Source: Haloprofundus halophilus (GTDB taxonomy: Archaea > Halobacteriota > Halobacteria > Halobacteriales > Haloferacaceae). From it: DNA of 64,000 nt. The notes below the pieces were generated by a model. It was not told the DNA's origin. It saw only the letters and a program-made list of their open reading frames with translations, and made no database searches. Where the stretch lies: the NCBI RefSeq assembly GCF_003439925.1, contig NZ_QQRR01000001.1, positions 1,612,001 to 1,676,000 on the forward strand, in the 5' to 3' direction. The stretch's first letter is position 1, and the number at the start of each line of letters is the position of its first letter. A program made the translations under genes and the position numbers. Positions 42,630-50,876 of the stretch are shown here, in pieces.

Positions 42630-42749
42630 CCGGGCTTTCGATGGACCGCGTCGCCGACTCTGATCGCCGGAGGCGACTCTCGCTCCGCGGTGAGAGACAG
42701 CCACGAACGACAAAAGTCACATCCCGACCGTCGTGGTACGGTGTCGCGC

Positions 42750-42959
42750 ATGACCGCAATCAAAATAGTGAAAGTGCTCGGCACCTCGGAGGAATCGTGG
42801 CAAGACGCCGCCGAGGAGGCGTTCCGAGAGGCGAACAAGACCATCGACGACATCAGCGGCATCGAGGTCGAAGACTGGACCGCAAAAGTCGAGAACGACG
42901 AAATCGTCGAGTACCACACGACGGTGGAGGTCGCGTTCCCGGTACACGGCCAAGAGTAG
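42750..42959 (+). CDS. Dodecin (flavin-storage protein)
   Basis: 69 aa from the ATG at 42750 (MTAIKIVKVLGTSEESWQDA). The dodecin fold: strand, a helix (EEAFREANKTIDDISGIEV), then EDWTAKVENDEIVEYHTTVE with the flavin-stacking Trp in a GIEVEDW context, ending VAFPVHGQE. Twelve subunits form a hollow sphere that binds riboflavin or lumichrome in pairs; first described in Halobacterium. The sequence differs from the classic Halobacterium protein (WAEV) but keeps a Trp in the strand. Confidence 0.9.
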   Translation: MTAIKIVKVLGTSEESWQDAAEEAFREANKTIDDISGIEVEDWTAKVENDEIVEYHTTVEVAFPVHGQE

Positions 42960-43357
42960 TAACGGGTAGCCGAGAAGAGATGAGAGTCTCGTGAGCAGGG
43001 TGAGGCGGAGAAGCCGTCTCGCTTGCCTGTAGGCGACCCACGAGTCGCCCGCAGACGAAGCGAGCGAGCACGATGGGAGTCACGCGAGCGAAGCGAGCGA
43101 GCACGATGGGAGTCACGCGAGCGTAGCGAACGAGACTACATCGTGCGAGCGAGGGTGAACGAAGTGAACCCGAGCGAGCACGATGGGATTTGAACCACCG
43201 GAACTTCGCTTCGCTCGTTCCGTAATTCAAATCCCCCGTGAGTCTGTTCCGACACGTCTCGCTGCGCTCGGCGGTCTCTACGAGTACGATGGGAGTCACG
43301 CGAGCGTAGCGAGTGTGACTACATCGTGCGAGCGAGGACGAACGAAGTGAGTCCGAG
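42960..43357. repeat. Repeat cluster flanking tRNA-Arg
   Basis: No gene is supported in these 400 bp. Two 94-nt copies (43103-43196 and 43286-43379) share most positions; each contains GAGCACGATGGGATTTGAAC, the 3' end of the tRNA-Arg below, in reverse. A shorter 30-bp unit (GAGCGAGCACGATGGGAGT plus CACGCGAGCG) also repeats at 43062 and 43094. Between the copies lies 89 bp that includes GGAAC...GTTCC arms. The sequence is built of GCGAGCG-type simple motifs common in haloarchaeal repeats. Confidence 0.8.
43103..43196 (-). repeat. Truncated copy of the tRNA-Arg 3' end plus flank
   Basis: The end of this copy (43177-43196) reads, on the minus strand, as the T-arm and 3' acceptor half of tRNA-Arg (GTTCAAATCCCATCGTGCTC), but the rest of a tRNA is missing upstream. 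It is a partial tRNA duplicate 182-183 bp from the intact gene. Direct repeats of a tRNA 3' end are the classic scar of integration by tyrosine-recombinase elements; here no integrase or cargo is present, so a tandem duplication is equally possible. Confidence 0.6.
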
Positions 43358-43432
43358 CGAGCACGATGGGATTTGAACCCACGACCGTCGGATTAGAAGT
43401 CCGACGCTCTATCCAGACTGAGCTACGTGCCC
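43358..43432 (-). tRNA. tRNA-Arg (anticodon UCU)
   Basis: Minus-strand sequence begins GGGCACGTAGCTCAGTCTGG. The cloverleaf is complete: acceptor GGGCACG/CGTGCTC (one G-U at 2-71), D arm GCTC...GAGC, anticodon arm TCGGA-CTTCTAA-TCCGA with anticodon UCU (reads AGA), T arm GTGGG-TTCAAAT-CCCAT, discriminator G. CCA is not encoded, as is usual in archaea. 75 nt, no intron visible. The 3' half is repeated 183 bp away. Confidence 0.95.
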
Positions 43433-43508
43433 TCGACTACGACGATTCGGTCCGACCAAAAAGCGATTGTGGTTCATCGCACCGCGCGAACAGCCGTGAG
43501 AGCGTGTG

Positions 43509-43886
43509 TCACCCGTCGAAGCGGTACAGCGACGTGACGTACGGAAGCCGATTGAACATCCAGTACGCGACCGGCAGACCGACGATGGTGACGGCCAAGA
43601 AGGCGGCGACGTTCGCCCAGAACCAACTCAGCCACCAGCCGACGACCACGAAGTACACCGCGCGGACGAGAAGCGAGCGCTGGCCGCGCGCCGCCTCCGG
43701 TTGGGTGCGCGAGCGGGGTTCTTTCAGGCTCAACACGGTGGGGACGAGGTTCGTGAGTTTGATGCCCAGCGGCAGGAGGACGACCGTCGCCGTCAGAAAC
43801 CACGCGAGGTTGACCACGAGCGGCGTCGCCCACCAGCCGACGAGCACGAACCACAGCGCACGGACGAGAAGCGAACGGTCACTCAT
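43509..43886 (-). CDS. YccF-domain membrane protein
   Basis: 125 aa from the ATG at 43886 (MSDRSLLVRALWFVLVGWWA). Two homologous halves, each with 'SLLVRA.[WY]F[V]LVGWW' followed by hydrophobic helices and GIKL or GLPVAYWMFNRLP. The YccF domain (inner-membrane, DUF307) is such a duplicated two-helix unit. Function unknown. It runs toward the tRNA (77-bp gap), with the ATG-facing end 89 bp from the divergent UPF0200 gene. Confidence 0.85.
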   Translation of the reverse strand: MSDRSLLVRALWFVLVGWWATPLVVNLAWFLTATVVLLPLGIKLTNLVPTVLSLKEPRSRTQPEAARGQRSLLVRAVYFVVVGWWLSWFWANVAAFLAVTIVGLPVAYWMFNRLPYVTSLYRFDG

Positions 43887-43975
43887 ACGTGAACGAAGGC
43901 GCTGCCCGAGGAAAAGCGTGCTGGCGTCCGCGAGAACAGCAAGCCTAAGTCCGCCCTGCAAGTATCGAGAGACGA

Positions 43976-44557
43976 ATGAGAGTCATCGGTACCGTCGGCC
44001 TGCCCGGCAGCGGGAAAGGCGAGGCCGCGAACGTCGCACGCGAGACTGGAATTCCAGTCGTCACGATGGGCGACGTCATCCGCACCGAGTGCCGCGCCCG
44101 CGGCCTCGACCCCGCCGAGCACCACGGCGAGATCGCCAAAGCGCTCCGCGAGGAGAACGGCCCCGACGCCGTCGCCGCGCGGTCGCTGCCGCTCGTCCGA
44201 GACCGACTGGAGAACCACGACGCCGTCCTCGTCGACGGCATCCGCTCGGGCGTCGAAGTCGACCGGTTCGAGGAGGCGTTCGGCGACGACTTCTACCTCG
44301 TGAGCATCGAAGCGCCGTTCGAGGTGCGCGCCGAGCGTCTCTCCGAGCGCGGCCGCGACCTCGGGGAGGACGACGGCGGCGAAGGGCTTCGCACCCGCGA
44401 CGAACGCGAACTCGGCTTCGGGATGGGCGAGGCGATGGAACGCGCCGACGTGCGCATCGAGAACACCGACACGCTGGAGGCGTTCCGCGAGCGGATACAG
44501 GCGGTCGTCCGCGGTGAGACCTCGGAAGCGAGCGCCGAAGGAGAACGAACGCGATGA
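43976..44557 (+). CDS. UPF0200 family P-loop nucleotide kinase-like protein
   Basis: 193 aa (MRVIGTVGLPGSGKGEAANV). Adenylate-kinase-like fold: P-loop GLPGSGKGE, TMGDVIRTECRARGLDP (nucleoside-binding helix), VDGIRSGVEVDRFEEAFG (Walker-B-like), a lid-like arginine stretch and IENTDTLEAFRER. The UPF0200 family is archaeal and of unproven substrate. It overlaps the next gene by 4 nt (ATGA at 44554-44557). In several archaea UPF0200 and UPF0201 domains are one fused protein, which supports a joint role. Confidence 0.87.
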   Translation: MRVIGTVGLPGSGKGEAANVARETGIPVVTMGDVIRTECRARGLDPAEHHGEIAKALREENGPDAVAARSLPLVRDRLENHDAVLVDGIRSGVEVDRFEEAFGDDFYLVSIEAPFEVRAERLSERGRDLGEDDGGEGLRTRDERELGFGMGEAMERADVRIENTDTLEAFRERIQAVVRGETSEASAEGERTR

Positions 44558-44961
44558 TATACAGTATCGACGTCCGCATCGAAGCGCCCGTTCGGCCGAC
44601 CGAGGTGACGGACCGCGTCGCCGACGCCATCACGAACCTCTTTCCGAACGCGGAGCTCGAACACGAGTCCGGCCGGCTCGTCGCCGAGACGCACTCGCTC
44701 GACGAGTTCTCGGACCTCCTGCACGAACAGGAGATTCTCGACACCGCCCGCCGCGAGTTCGCGAAGCGGGGCGACGAGTCGGGCTTCTCGTTCGCGCTGA
44801 AGAAACAGGCGGCGCTGAAAGGCGTCGTCAACTTCGCCGTCGGTAACCCCGACGAACTCGGCGACATCGAGGTCCACGTCACCGTTCGCGACCCGAGCGT
44901 CGACGAGTTCGTCGACCACGTCGCACCGCCGACGAGAGACGGTCGCCCCCTCACCGACTGA
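44554..44961 (+). CDS. UPF0201 family protein (RNA-binding-like)
   Basis: 135 aa starting inside the previous stop (ATGA). The fold is an alpha-beta ferredoxin-like domain resembling ribosomal protein L5 (MIYSIDVRIEAPVRPTEVTD, LFPNAELEHESGRLVAETHS, SFALKKQAALKGVVNFAVGN, IEVHVTVRDPSVDEFVDHV). UPF0201 is an archaeal family with an RNA-binding-type structure. It overlaps the following HPP gene by one nt, so three genes form an operon. Confidence 0.87.
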   Translation: MIYSIDVRIEAPVRPTEVTDRVADAITNLFPNAELEHESGRLVAETHSLDEFSDLLHEQEILDTARREFAKRGDESGFSFALKKQAALKGVVNFAVGNPDELGDIEVHVTVRDPSVDEFVDHVAPPTRDGRPLTD

Positions 44962-45557
44962 TGGCTTGGCGGCGGGACAAACCTGGACCGGCGAGCGTCC
45001 ACGCGGCGGCGCTGATGACCGTTCTCGGGCTGACCGCGCTCGTCACCGGACGGGCGTTTCTCTTCCCGAGTCTCGGACCCTCGGCGTACGTGCTGGCAAC
45101 CGGCATCGGTGACGAGGACAGCGCCCCGACGCGGGTCGTCGGCGGTCACTTCATCGGCGTCGTCGCCGGGATGCTCACGTATCACCTGTTGGCCGACGGC
45201 CTCGTCGCCACCCAACCGCTCGACCCGTTCTCGATGGCCGGCGTCCGGTTGATGGCCAGCGCCACCGTCGCGGTGGGGTTGACGACGGCGGTGATGCTCG
45301 CTACCGACCTCCGACATCCGCCGGCGTGCGCGACGACGCTCATCGTCGGCCTCGGGCTGTTGACGAGCGTCGAGGAGGCGGTTATCATCATGGTCGCCAT
45401 CGTGCTGCTGATGGTCGTCCAGCGGGGGTTGCTGGCCATCCGCCGTGCGACGGGACCGTTGACCGTCCCGTCGGACGAACACACGCCGGAAGCGTCGAAA
45501 TCGAAGGGCGACCGCAACGTCGCCGACGAGAGTCGCGCCGGCGGAGAGAACGACTGA
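44961..45557 (+). CDS. HPP family membrane protein
   Basis: 198 aa. The HPP motif is DLRHPPACATTLIVGLG, with FPSLGPSAYVLATGIG upstream (the GPSA motif) and four or five TM helices. In plants and cyanobacteria HPP proteins mediate nitrite transport into plastids or cells; archaeal role unknown. The start ATG overlaps the stop of UPF0201. The C-terminal 40 residues are hydrophilic and probably cytoplasmic. Confidence 0.86.
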   Translation: MAWRRDKPGPASVHAAALMTVLGLTALVTGRAFLFPSLGPSAYVLATGIGDEDSAPTRVVGGHFIGVVAGMLTYHLLADGLVATQPLDPFSMAGVRLMASATVAVGLTTAVMLATDLRHPPACATTLIVGLGLLTSVEEAVIIMVAIVLLMVVQRGLLAIRRATGPLTVPSDEHTPEASKSKGDRNVADESRAGGEND

Positions 45558-45663
45558 ACCGGTGGTCGGTCGACCGTTCGGCGCGTGATTCGCTGGCAAA
45601 CAGTTATTACTCGAACCGCGTATCGTCTTCGAAGAGTCGTATTCTGTCGGCTCTGAAAGAACT

Positions 45664-46326
45664 ATGGATTTGGACAACTTCCTCGAAACGCACGGACCGA
45701 AGGAGGGCGGCGACGTCTTCCAGCGCGAGAACTCGAAGATGCTCGACGTCTCGCTGGACGGGAGCGTCATGGCGAAGGCGGGAGCGATGGTCGGCTACAC
45801 CGGCGATATCTCCTTCGAGCGGAAGTCCGGCGGCGGACTGACGGGCATGCTGAAAAAGAAGGCGACCGGCGAGGGGACCGTGCTGATGCAGGCGACGGGG
45901 TCGGGTCACCTCTACCTCGCCGACCAGGGAAAGGAGGTCCAGATTCTCGAACTGGACGCCGACGACGAGATAAGCGTCAACGGCAACGACGTGCTGGCGT
46001 TCGAGGAGAGCGTCACGTGGGACATCAAGATGATGAACAGCATCGCCGGTACGTCGACGGGCGGCCTGTTCAACGTCTACCTGAAGGGGCCGGGTCACGT
46101 CGCCATCACGACCCACGGCGAACCGCTCGTGCTGCCGACGCCCGTCAGCACCGACCCCAACGCCACCGTCGCCTGGAGCAGCAACGTCTCGCCGAGCACG
46201 AAGCGGGACCTGAACATCAAGAGCTTCCTCGGGCGCTCCTCGGGGGAGACGTTCCAACTGCAGTTCGCCGGCGAGGGCGGCTTCGTCGTCGTTCAACCGT
46301 ACGAGGAGCAGTCGCCACAGGAGTGA
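45664..46326 (+). CDS. AIM24 family protein (TIGR00266-like)
   Basis: 220 aa, beta-rich. AIM24/TIGR00266 features: FQRENSKMLDVSLDGSVMAK, AGAMVGYTGDISFERKSGGG, GEGTVLMQATGSGHLYLADQ, WDIKMMNSIAGTSTGGLFNV and FLGRSSGETFQLQFAGEGGF. The fold is a tryptophan-RNA-attenuation-protein-like double-beta repeat; biochemical role unknown (yeast AIM24 affects mitochondrial cristae). It has its own upstream AT-containing region and is separate from the HPP operon. Confidence 0.9.
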   Translation: MDLDNFLETHGPKEGGDVFQRENSKMLDVSLDGSVMAKAGAMVGYTGDISFERKSGGGLTGMLKKKATGEGTVLMQATGSGHLYLADQGKEVQILELDADDEISVNGNDVLAFEESVTWDIKMMNSIAGTSTGGLFNVYLKGPGHVAITTHGEPLVLPTPVSTDPNATVAWSSNVSPSTKRDLNIKSFLGRSSGETFQLQFAGEGGFVVVQPYEEQSPQE

Positions 46327-46393
46327 GTCGGACGCTATCGGTCGCCATCGGTCGCGGCCCAAATCCCGGCCCCAACCCCGACCCCGACCTCGT

Positions 46394-47455
46394 TCAGGGG
46401 ACGAGCAACACCGCGACGGCAACGCCGATGAAGACGACTTTCAGCGCGGTGTTGACGGCGACGACTTTCGAGCCGAAACTCGCCCCCCAGATGCCGTACT
46501 GGAAGGGAATCGAGCGCTTGAACGTCGAGACGGCGAAGGAGACGATGCCGCCGAGAAGCATCGTTGCCACCGCCTGTCGCGGCGTGAACACGCCCCCGAT
46601 CTGCGGCGCGATGGTTACCGCGCCCGTCGTCGTGTCGAACGCGAAGACGGCGATGACGGGCACCGCCGCGCCCGGAAGACCGACGAGCGTCGCCAGAGGG
46701 TCGGCCACGCTCGTCAACGCCTGTAGCGAGTTCGTCTCTACGAGCAGCGTAACGAGCGCGTAGACGACGGCGAGACGCGGGACGATGCGGCGGAGTTTCT
46801 TCCACGTGCTCGTCGCCGCTCCGCGGAGTTTCTCGGGCGTCGACCGCGCCTCGCGGTCCGGCGCGTCGATTTCGTCGGGCAGCGCCTCGGAGTTCACGTT
46901 TCGTCCCGACAGCAGCAGCGCGCCCGCCAGAATCCCGACGAGCGTGATGCCGAGCGCGATGGCCGCTCGCGCGCCGACGTACATGAGTCCGACGCGAAGC
47001 CCGAGGATGGGAATCAGCACCGGCGCGTAGAACGTGAAGATGTGCTGGACGAAGCCGAAGAACGTGTTGATGGTGACGGCGACGAGCGTCGCGCGGTCGT
47101 CCAACATCCCCGAGTCGCGGAACTCAGCGAGCATCCCGTACCCCGCCGTCGTCGACGCGGTGGTCGTCAGAATCGCCGTGCCGACTTCCCGCGGGAGGTT
47201 CGCGGGCCTCGTCAGCGGATACGCCAAGACGGTGATGTAGCGCACCGCGCCGAAGGCGACGGCGACGTTGGCGAGGAAGACGCCGACGCCGATGGCGACG
47301 GCGATGGTCGCGACGCGGGAGGCGACCTCGGCGAGAAACGACGGGTCGAGCGCCTGTACGACGGACTGCACGGTCTTCGGTCGGTACCGGGCGGCCAAAT
47401 GGGCGTCGGTCGGCGACGGAGGGGAGTCGCGCTCAGCAGGGAACGACGTCGTCAC
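46394..47455 (-). CDS. GATE (nucleoside-recognition) domain membrane protein
   Basis: 353 aa with about eight TM helices in two halves. GATE/nucleoside-recognition-like segments: PREVGTAILTTTASTTAGYG, FFGFVQHIFTFYAPVLIPIL, VAVFAFDTTTGAVTIAPQIG and FAVSTFKRSIPFQYGIWG. Related to SpmA/YjiH-type gating proteins. It overlaps the stop of the lipoprotein gene by 23 nt, so the two form a minus-strand operon. Substrate unknown. Confidence 0.82.
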   Translation of the reverse strand: MTTSFPAERDSPPSPTDAHLAARYRPKTVQSVVQALDPSFLAEVASRVATIAVAIGVGVFLANVAVAFGAVRYITVLAYPLTRPANLPREVGTAILTTTASTTAGYGMLAEFRDSGMLDDRATLVAVTINTFFGFVQHIFTFYAPVLIPILGLRVGLMYVGARAAIALGITLVGILAGALLLSGRNVNSEALPDEIDAPDREARSTPEKLRGAATSTWKKLRRIVPRLAVVYALVTLLVETNSLQALTSVADPLATLVGLPGAAVPVIAVFAFDTTTGAVTIAPQIGGVFTPRQAVATMLLGGIVSFAVSTFKRSIPFQYGIWGASFGSKVVAVNTALKVVFIGVAVAVLLVP

Positions 47456-47936
47456 CGTCGTCGCGTCGAACGTCGTCGTTCGCGACGACGTAGCGCGCGT
47501 TCGTCGCCCCGTCGGCCTCCTCGACGACTGTCTCGTTGCCGCTCTCTCGCTCTGCGGAGTACCAGTACGGATGCGTCACTTCGACGTGAACGCCGTCGGC
47601 GGTTCGGTCGGTCACGGTCGCCTCCTCGTCGGTGACCGTCGGCGTCGCCCCCCACCCCGTCAGGCAGGACGCCCCTTCGAGTCGCTCCGTGATGTACGCC
47701 TCCTCGGCTTCGAGCGCGCGTTCTTTCGCCTCCTCGTCGGGAACGGCGGACGAGGGTATCGCGGTCGGTTCGGGCGTCGGTGAATCGGTGGACGCCGAGT
47801 CGTTTCCGGTCGAGTCGGCGGGGTCGGCGGGGTCGGCGGGGTCGGCCGGTCCGGACTGGACACAGCCAGCGATTCCGACGCCGAGCGCGACGCCGCAGAG
47901 TCTGAGGGCCTCCCGTCGACTGGAGGGCAGAGACAT
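47433..47936 (-). CDS. Lipoprotein with Pro-Ala-Asp repeat
   Basis: 167 aa from the ATG at 47936 (MSLPSSRREALRLCGVALGV). A twin-arginine-like RRE start leads into the lipobox GIAGC (Cys at about 25). A short ADPADPADPAD repeat and a Ser/Thr/Pro tether precede a small domain with three Cys (EGASCLTGWGATPTVTDEE and C-terminal VVPC). Its 3' end overlaps the start of the GATE-domain gene. Function unknown; exported and anchored at the cell surface. Confidence 0.78.
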   Translation of the reverse strand: MSLPSSRREALRLCGVALGVGIAGCVQSGPADPADPADPADSTGNDSASTDSPTPEPTAIPSSAVPDEEAKERALEAEEAYITERLEGASCLTGWGATPTVTDEEATVTDRTADGVHVEVTHPYWYSAERESGNETVVEEADGATNARYVVANDDVRRDDGDDVVPC

Positions 47937-47983
47937 GACCGCCAAGTTGTAGGTGGCGGCTAAATGCTTTGTGCGGGAGTGAC

Positions 47984-48139
47984 TCAGCCCCGGTACGCGT
48001 GCAGGGCGACCAAGAAAACCAAGAGCAGTGGTACGAGTGGAACCGCGACTTCGAACGGGACCAGAAGCAACGTCAGCGAGGCCATCACGACGAATTCGAG
48101 GACGACGAGAACGCTGATGACTTCGGAGGGGTTCGCCAT
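47984..48139 (-). CDS. Small two-helix membrane protein
   Basis: 51 aa from the ATG at 48139 (MANPSEVISVLVVLEFVVMA). Nearly all of it is hydrophobic: ISVLVVLEFVVMASLTLLLV and FEVAVPLVPLLLVFLVALHA, ending YRG. It is upstream of the lipoprotein gene on the same strand (47-bp gap). The rest of the gap to 48309 shows nothing. Function unknown. Confidence 0.6.
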   Translation of the reverse strand: MANPSEVISVLVVLEFVVMASLTLLLVPFEVAVPLVPLLLVFLVALHAYRG

Positions 48140-48309
48140 CGCCGTGCGATTTCTGTCTCGACGTGATAACTCCCGGGGTGAGTCGGGGTCGGACAGCACA
48201 CCCGCACACTCGCACATCCACCGGCACATACCGACGACCGGCTTACACTAACGACCGACGCGTACTGACGACTGATGCACGCTACGACAGAAACGCGCTA
48301 AGGACCGAT

Positions 48310-48870
48310 TCACACCAACACGAGAACGACGCCGAACAGCACGAGCACCCCGAGCACGTCGCAGGTGTTCGTCACCACCGGGATGACCACGTCGTCGGGG
48401 TCGAGTTCGAGGCGGTAAGCGGCGTACGTCGCGACCAGCGTGACCACGATGGCGAGCACCGCGAGCACGGCCCCGCTGGCGGTGGCGACGAGAACGACGG
48501 TCGAGAAATCCAGTGCCGCACCGCCGACGAGCGTCTGAATCGCCCACGCGCCCGCGCCGACGAGCGGAAACAGCGTCAGCGAGAGCCCGATGGTAGCGAC
48601 GGCGTTGCCCAACAGCAGTTCGTCGTCCGGGGCGAAGTCGAGCAGACCGAGGTGGAACGCCGTCGAGAGACGCGCGGCGAGGATGCTCCCCAGATTACCC
48701 GCCATCCCGATGGTGACGGGCACGAGCACGAGAAGCGACGGGTACCGCAGCAGCGTCGACTCGAACGTGTCCAGCACGAGGCCGCTGGCGAGTTCGACCG
48801 CCGTCAACACGAGGAGGACGGGGAGCATCGTCCGCATGATTCGGCGGACGGTCCACTGCGTGTCGGGCAC
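48310..48870 (-). CDS. MgtE-type cation transporter, membrane domain (second half)
   Basis: 186 aa, five TM helices. MgtE membrane-domain motifs: VPVTIGMAGNLGSILAARLS and VIPVVTNTCDVLGVLVLFGV (the Asp-containing pore helix of MgtE, 'P..T..D..G'). It starts directly after the stop of the preceding paralogous half (48871). The CBS and N-domain gating parts of bacterial MgtE are absent. Mg2+ or another divalent cation is the expected substrate. Confidence 0.88.
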   Translation of the reverse strand: MPDTQWTVRRIMRTMLPVLLVLTAVELASGLVLDTFESTLLRYPSLLVLVPVTIGMAGNLGSILAARLSTAFHLGLLDFAPDDELLLGNAVATIGLSLTLFPLVGAGAWAIQTLVGGAALDFSTVVLVATASGAVLAVLAIVVTLVATYAAYRLELDPDDVVIPVVTNTCDVLGVLVLFGVVLVLV

Positions 48871-49449
48871 TCAGCCACCCCCCAGCGCGAGCACGACGCG
48901 GGCGGCGAACAGCATCGTCGCGATGCCGACCACGTCGCCGGTAGTGGTGACGACGGGGCCGGCGAGCGTGTCGGGGTTCATCCCCCGTCGATAGCCGTAG
49001 AAGACGACGCTCAGTACCGCGACGGTCAGCAACAGTCCGGAGATGACGCCCGCGATAGCGGCGATGCCGACGAGCGTCCAGAGCGTCGCCACGGGTCGGC
49101 CGAGAGAGACCAACACGGCGTAGGCGAGGACGGCCGCGAAGACGCTGACGAGAATCCCGTTGGCGAGTGCGGCGACGATAGCGTTGCGGATACGCCGGTC
49201 CGAGAACGTGAAGTACGGTTCGACGAGACCCTGGTGGAGGCCGGAGGCGAGGCGAGCGCCGAGCGACCCGTAGACGTTCCCGCGGGTCGCCAGAAGCGCC
49301 GGGACGAGGACGATGAGTCCGGCGACCCGTTCGAGTTCCGCCTCCATCCCGCCGAGGACGACGCCCGCGAAGAGACCGCCGACGGCGCTCAACAGCAGCA
49401 CCGGTAGCGCCTCGCGGTACGCTTCGACGGCGACGTCGCGGACGGACAT
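48871..49449 (-). CDS. MgtE-type cation transporter, membrane domain (first half)
   Basis: 192 aa from the ATG at 49449 (MSVRDVAVEAYREALPVLLL). Five TM helices with the same motifs as its neighbour: LVPALLATRGNVYGSLGARL and LAGPVVTTTGDVVGIATMLF. The two genes are adjacent with no gap, and each carries one MgtE-like domain, so they probably make a hetero- or pseudo-dimeric channel. Confidence 0.88.
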   Translation of the reverse strand: MSVRDVAVEAYREALPVLLLSAVGGLFAGVVLGGMEAELERVAGLIVLVPALLATRGNVYGSLGARLASGLHQGLVEPYFTFSDRRIRNAIVAALANGILVSVFAAVLAYAVLVSLGRPVATLWTLVGIAAIAGVISGLLLTVAVLSVVFYGYRRGMNPDTLAGPVVTTTGDVVGIATMLFAARVVLALGGG

Positions 49450-49574
49450 ACGACCACAGACGCGCGGCGGCGGTAAAAATCGGGTGCGAGAGTGTACGGA
49501 ACAACTGTGTGTCACGGTGACACTGAAAAAGGCGCCGGGGTGTCACGGCTCGCAACGGTGCGCGTCGACCGATA

Positions 49575-50792
49575 TCACGCCGCGGCTCGGCTATCGGCGT
49601 CGTCGCCGACGAAGACGAGCGCACCCGTCAGCGCCGCCGCGGCGGCCATCGAGACGGCGAGCACCGAGAAGGCCACGCGGAAGTCGGCGACGTCCGAGAG
49701 TATCCCGACGGCCGCCGGCGCGAGCGCTCCCGCCACCATCAGTAAGGTCCGAACCGCGCCGAGGCCGCCGCCGGCGACGCTGTCGGGGATGACCGAGACG
49801 AGGTACGCCCCCCGAACGGGGCGAAAGCCGTGCGAACCGAGGCCGAGCGCGACGACGATGATACCCAGGACGGGAACGGTCGCCTCGCCGACGGCGACGA
49901 GCGAGACGAGCGCGAGCGACGCGAGGCCGAGGGTGAAACCGACGATGGGGAGTTTACCGACCCGGTCGCTGGCCTCGCCGGTGACGAGCTGAACGAGGCT
50001 GACGACGAACAGCACGCTGTAGATACTGTTGGCCGTGACCGTCGAGAGTCCGGCGCTCTGTTCGAGATACAGCGGAAGAAACGAGACGACGCCGTTGTAC
50101 GCGAAGGAGAAACAGACCGTGACGAGCACGAAGACGAAGAACCGGGGACGGCGAAACAGCGCGGCGTACTCGCGGACGCCCGCGCCCCGGTCGGCGGCGA
50201 CGTTGCGACTGTCGGGGACGCGCTTCGGAACGCGGAGCGCGAACGCGCCGGCGAGGGCGACGCCGACGCCGCCGCCGAGCAGGAACACCGCGTGCCAGTC
50301 GGTGTACGCGCCGGTGCTCAGCGCCACGACGGCGGCGGGAGCGGCGACGCCGCCGAACGCGCCGAGCGTGTCGAGAGCGCCGAGCGCTCGTCCCGTCTGC
50401 GCGGGGTACACCTGCGAGAGCAGGCGGACCGCGACGGTCTTGTGCACCCCCGTACCGAGGCCGACGAGCAGCATCGCGACGACGACGAGCGCGAACGGAA
50501 CCGACGGGACGAGCGCGAGCGCCCCGACGGCGGTGACGACGGCGCCGGCGGTGATGACGGTCACCGCGCCGACGCGGTCGGCGAGCGCACCCGAGGGGAA
50601 CTGCATCACCGCGTAGACGAGCATCAACGCCGTGTACGCGGTGCCGACGACGGCGTTGGAGACGCCGTACTCCGCCTGGAACGTGCCGAAAAGCGGCGGG
50701 AACGCGTACCGAACGAACTTGGCGAGAAACCAGAGAAGCGCCGTCAGGACGAGCGCGTCGAAGCGGGCGAGCGAACGCAGACGGCGATACAT
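49575..50792 (-). CDS. MFS transporter
   Basis: 405 aa, 12 TM helices. Motif A segments: FPSGALADRVGAVTVITAGA in the first half and VTGEASDRVGKLPIVGFTL in the second. RLLSQVYPAQTGRALGALDT is typical of sugar/phosphate- or nitrate-type MFS members, but substrate cannot be assigned. A promoter gap of 113 bp separates it from the divergent gene at 50906. Confidence 0.85.
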   Translation of the reverse strand: MYRRLRSLARFDALVLTALLWFLAKFVRYAFPPLFGTFQAEYGVSNAVVGTAYTALMLVYAVMQFPSGALADRVGAVTVITAGAVVTAVGALALVPSVPFALVVVAMLLVGLGTGVHKTVAVRLLSQVYPAQTGRALGALDTLGAFGGVAAPAAVVALSTGAYTDWHAVFLLGGGVGVALAGAFALRVPKRVPDSRNVAADRGAGVREYAALFRRPRFFVFVLVTVCFSFAYNGVVSFLPLYLEQSAGLSTVTANSIYSVLFVVSLVQLVTGEASDRVGKLPIVGFTLGLASLALVSLVAVGEATVPVLGIIVVALGLGSHGFRPVRGAYLVSVIPDSVAGGGLGAVRTLLMVAGALAPAAVGILSDVADFRVAFSVLAVSMAAAAALTGALVFVGDDADSRAAA

Positions 50793-50876
50793 TCAGGTGG
50801 GGGTTGTCGGCGAGCGGCAAAAGGAAACTGAAACCGGCGGTTCGCGAAGCGAACGCCCGAGACGAGGGAAAAATGA

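Noticed and set aside
42853-43299. 148-codon minus-strand ORF across the tRNA-Arg repeats
   Set aside because: Its sequence is produced by the GCGAGCG-type repeats (repeated ARVTPIVLARF) and it overlaps dodecin in antisense.
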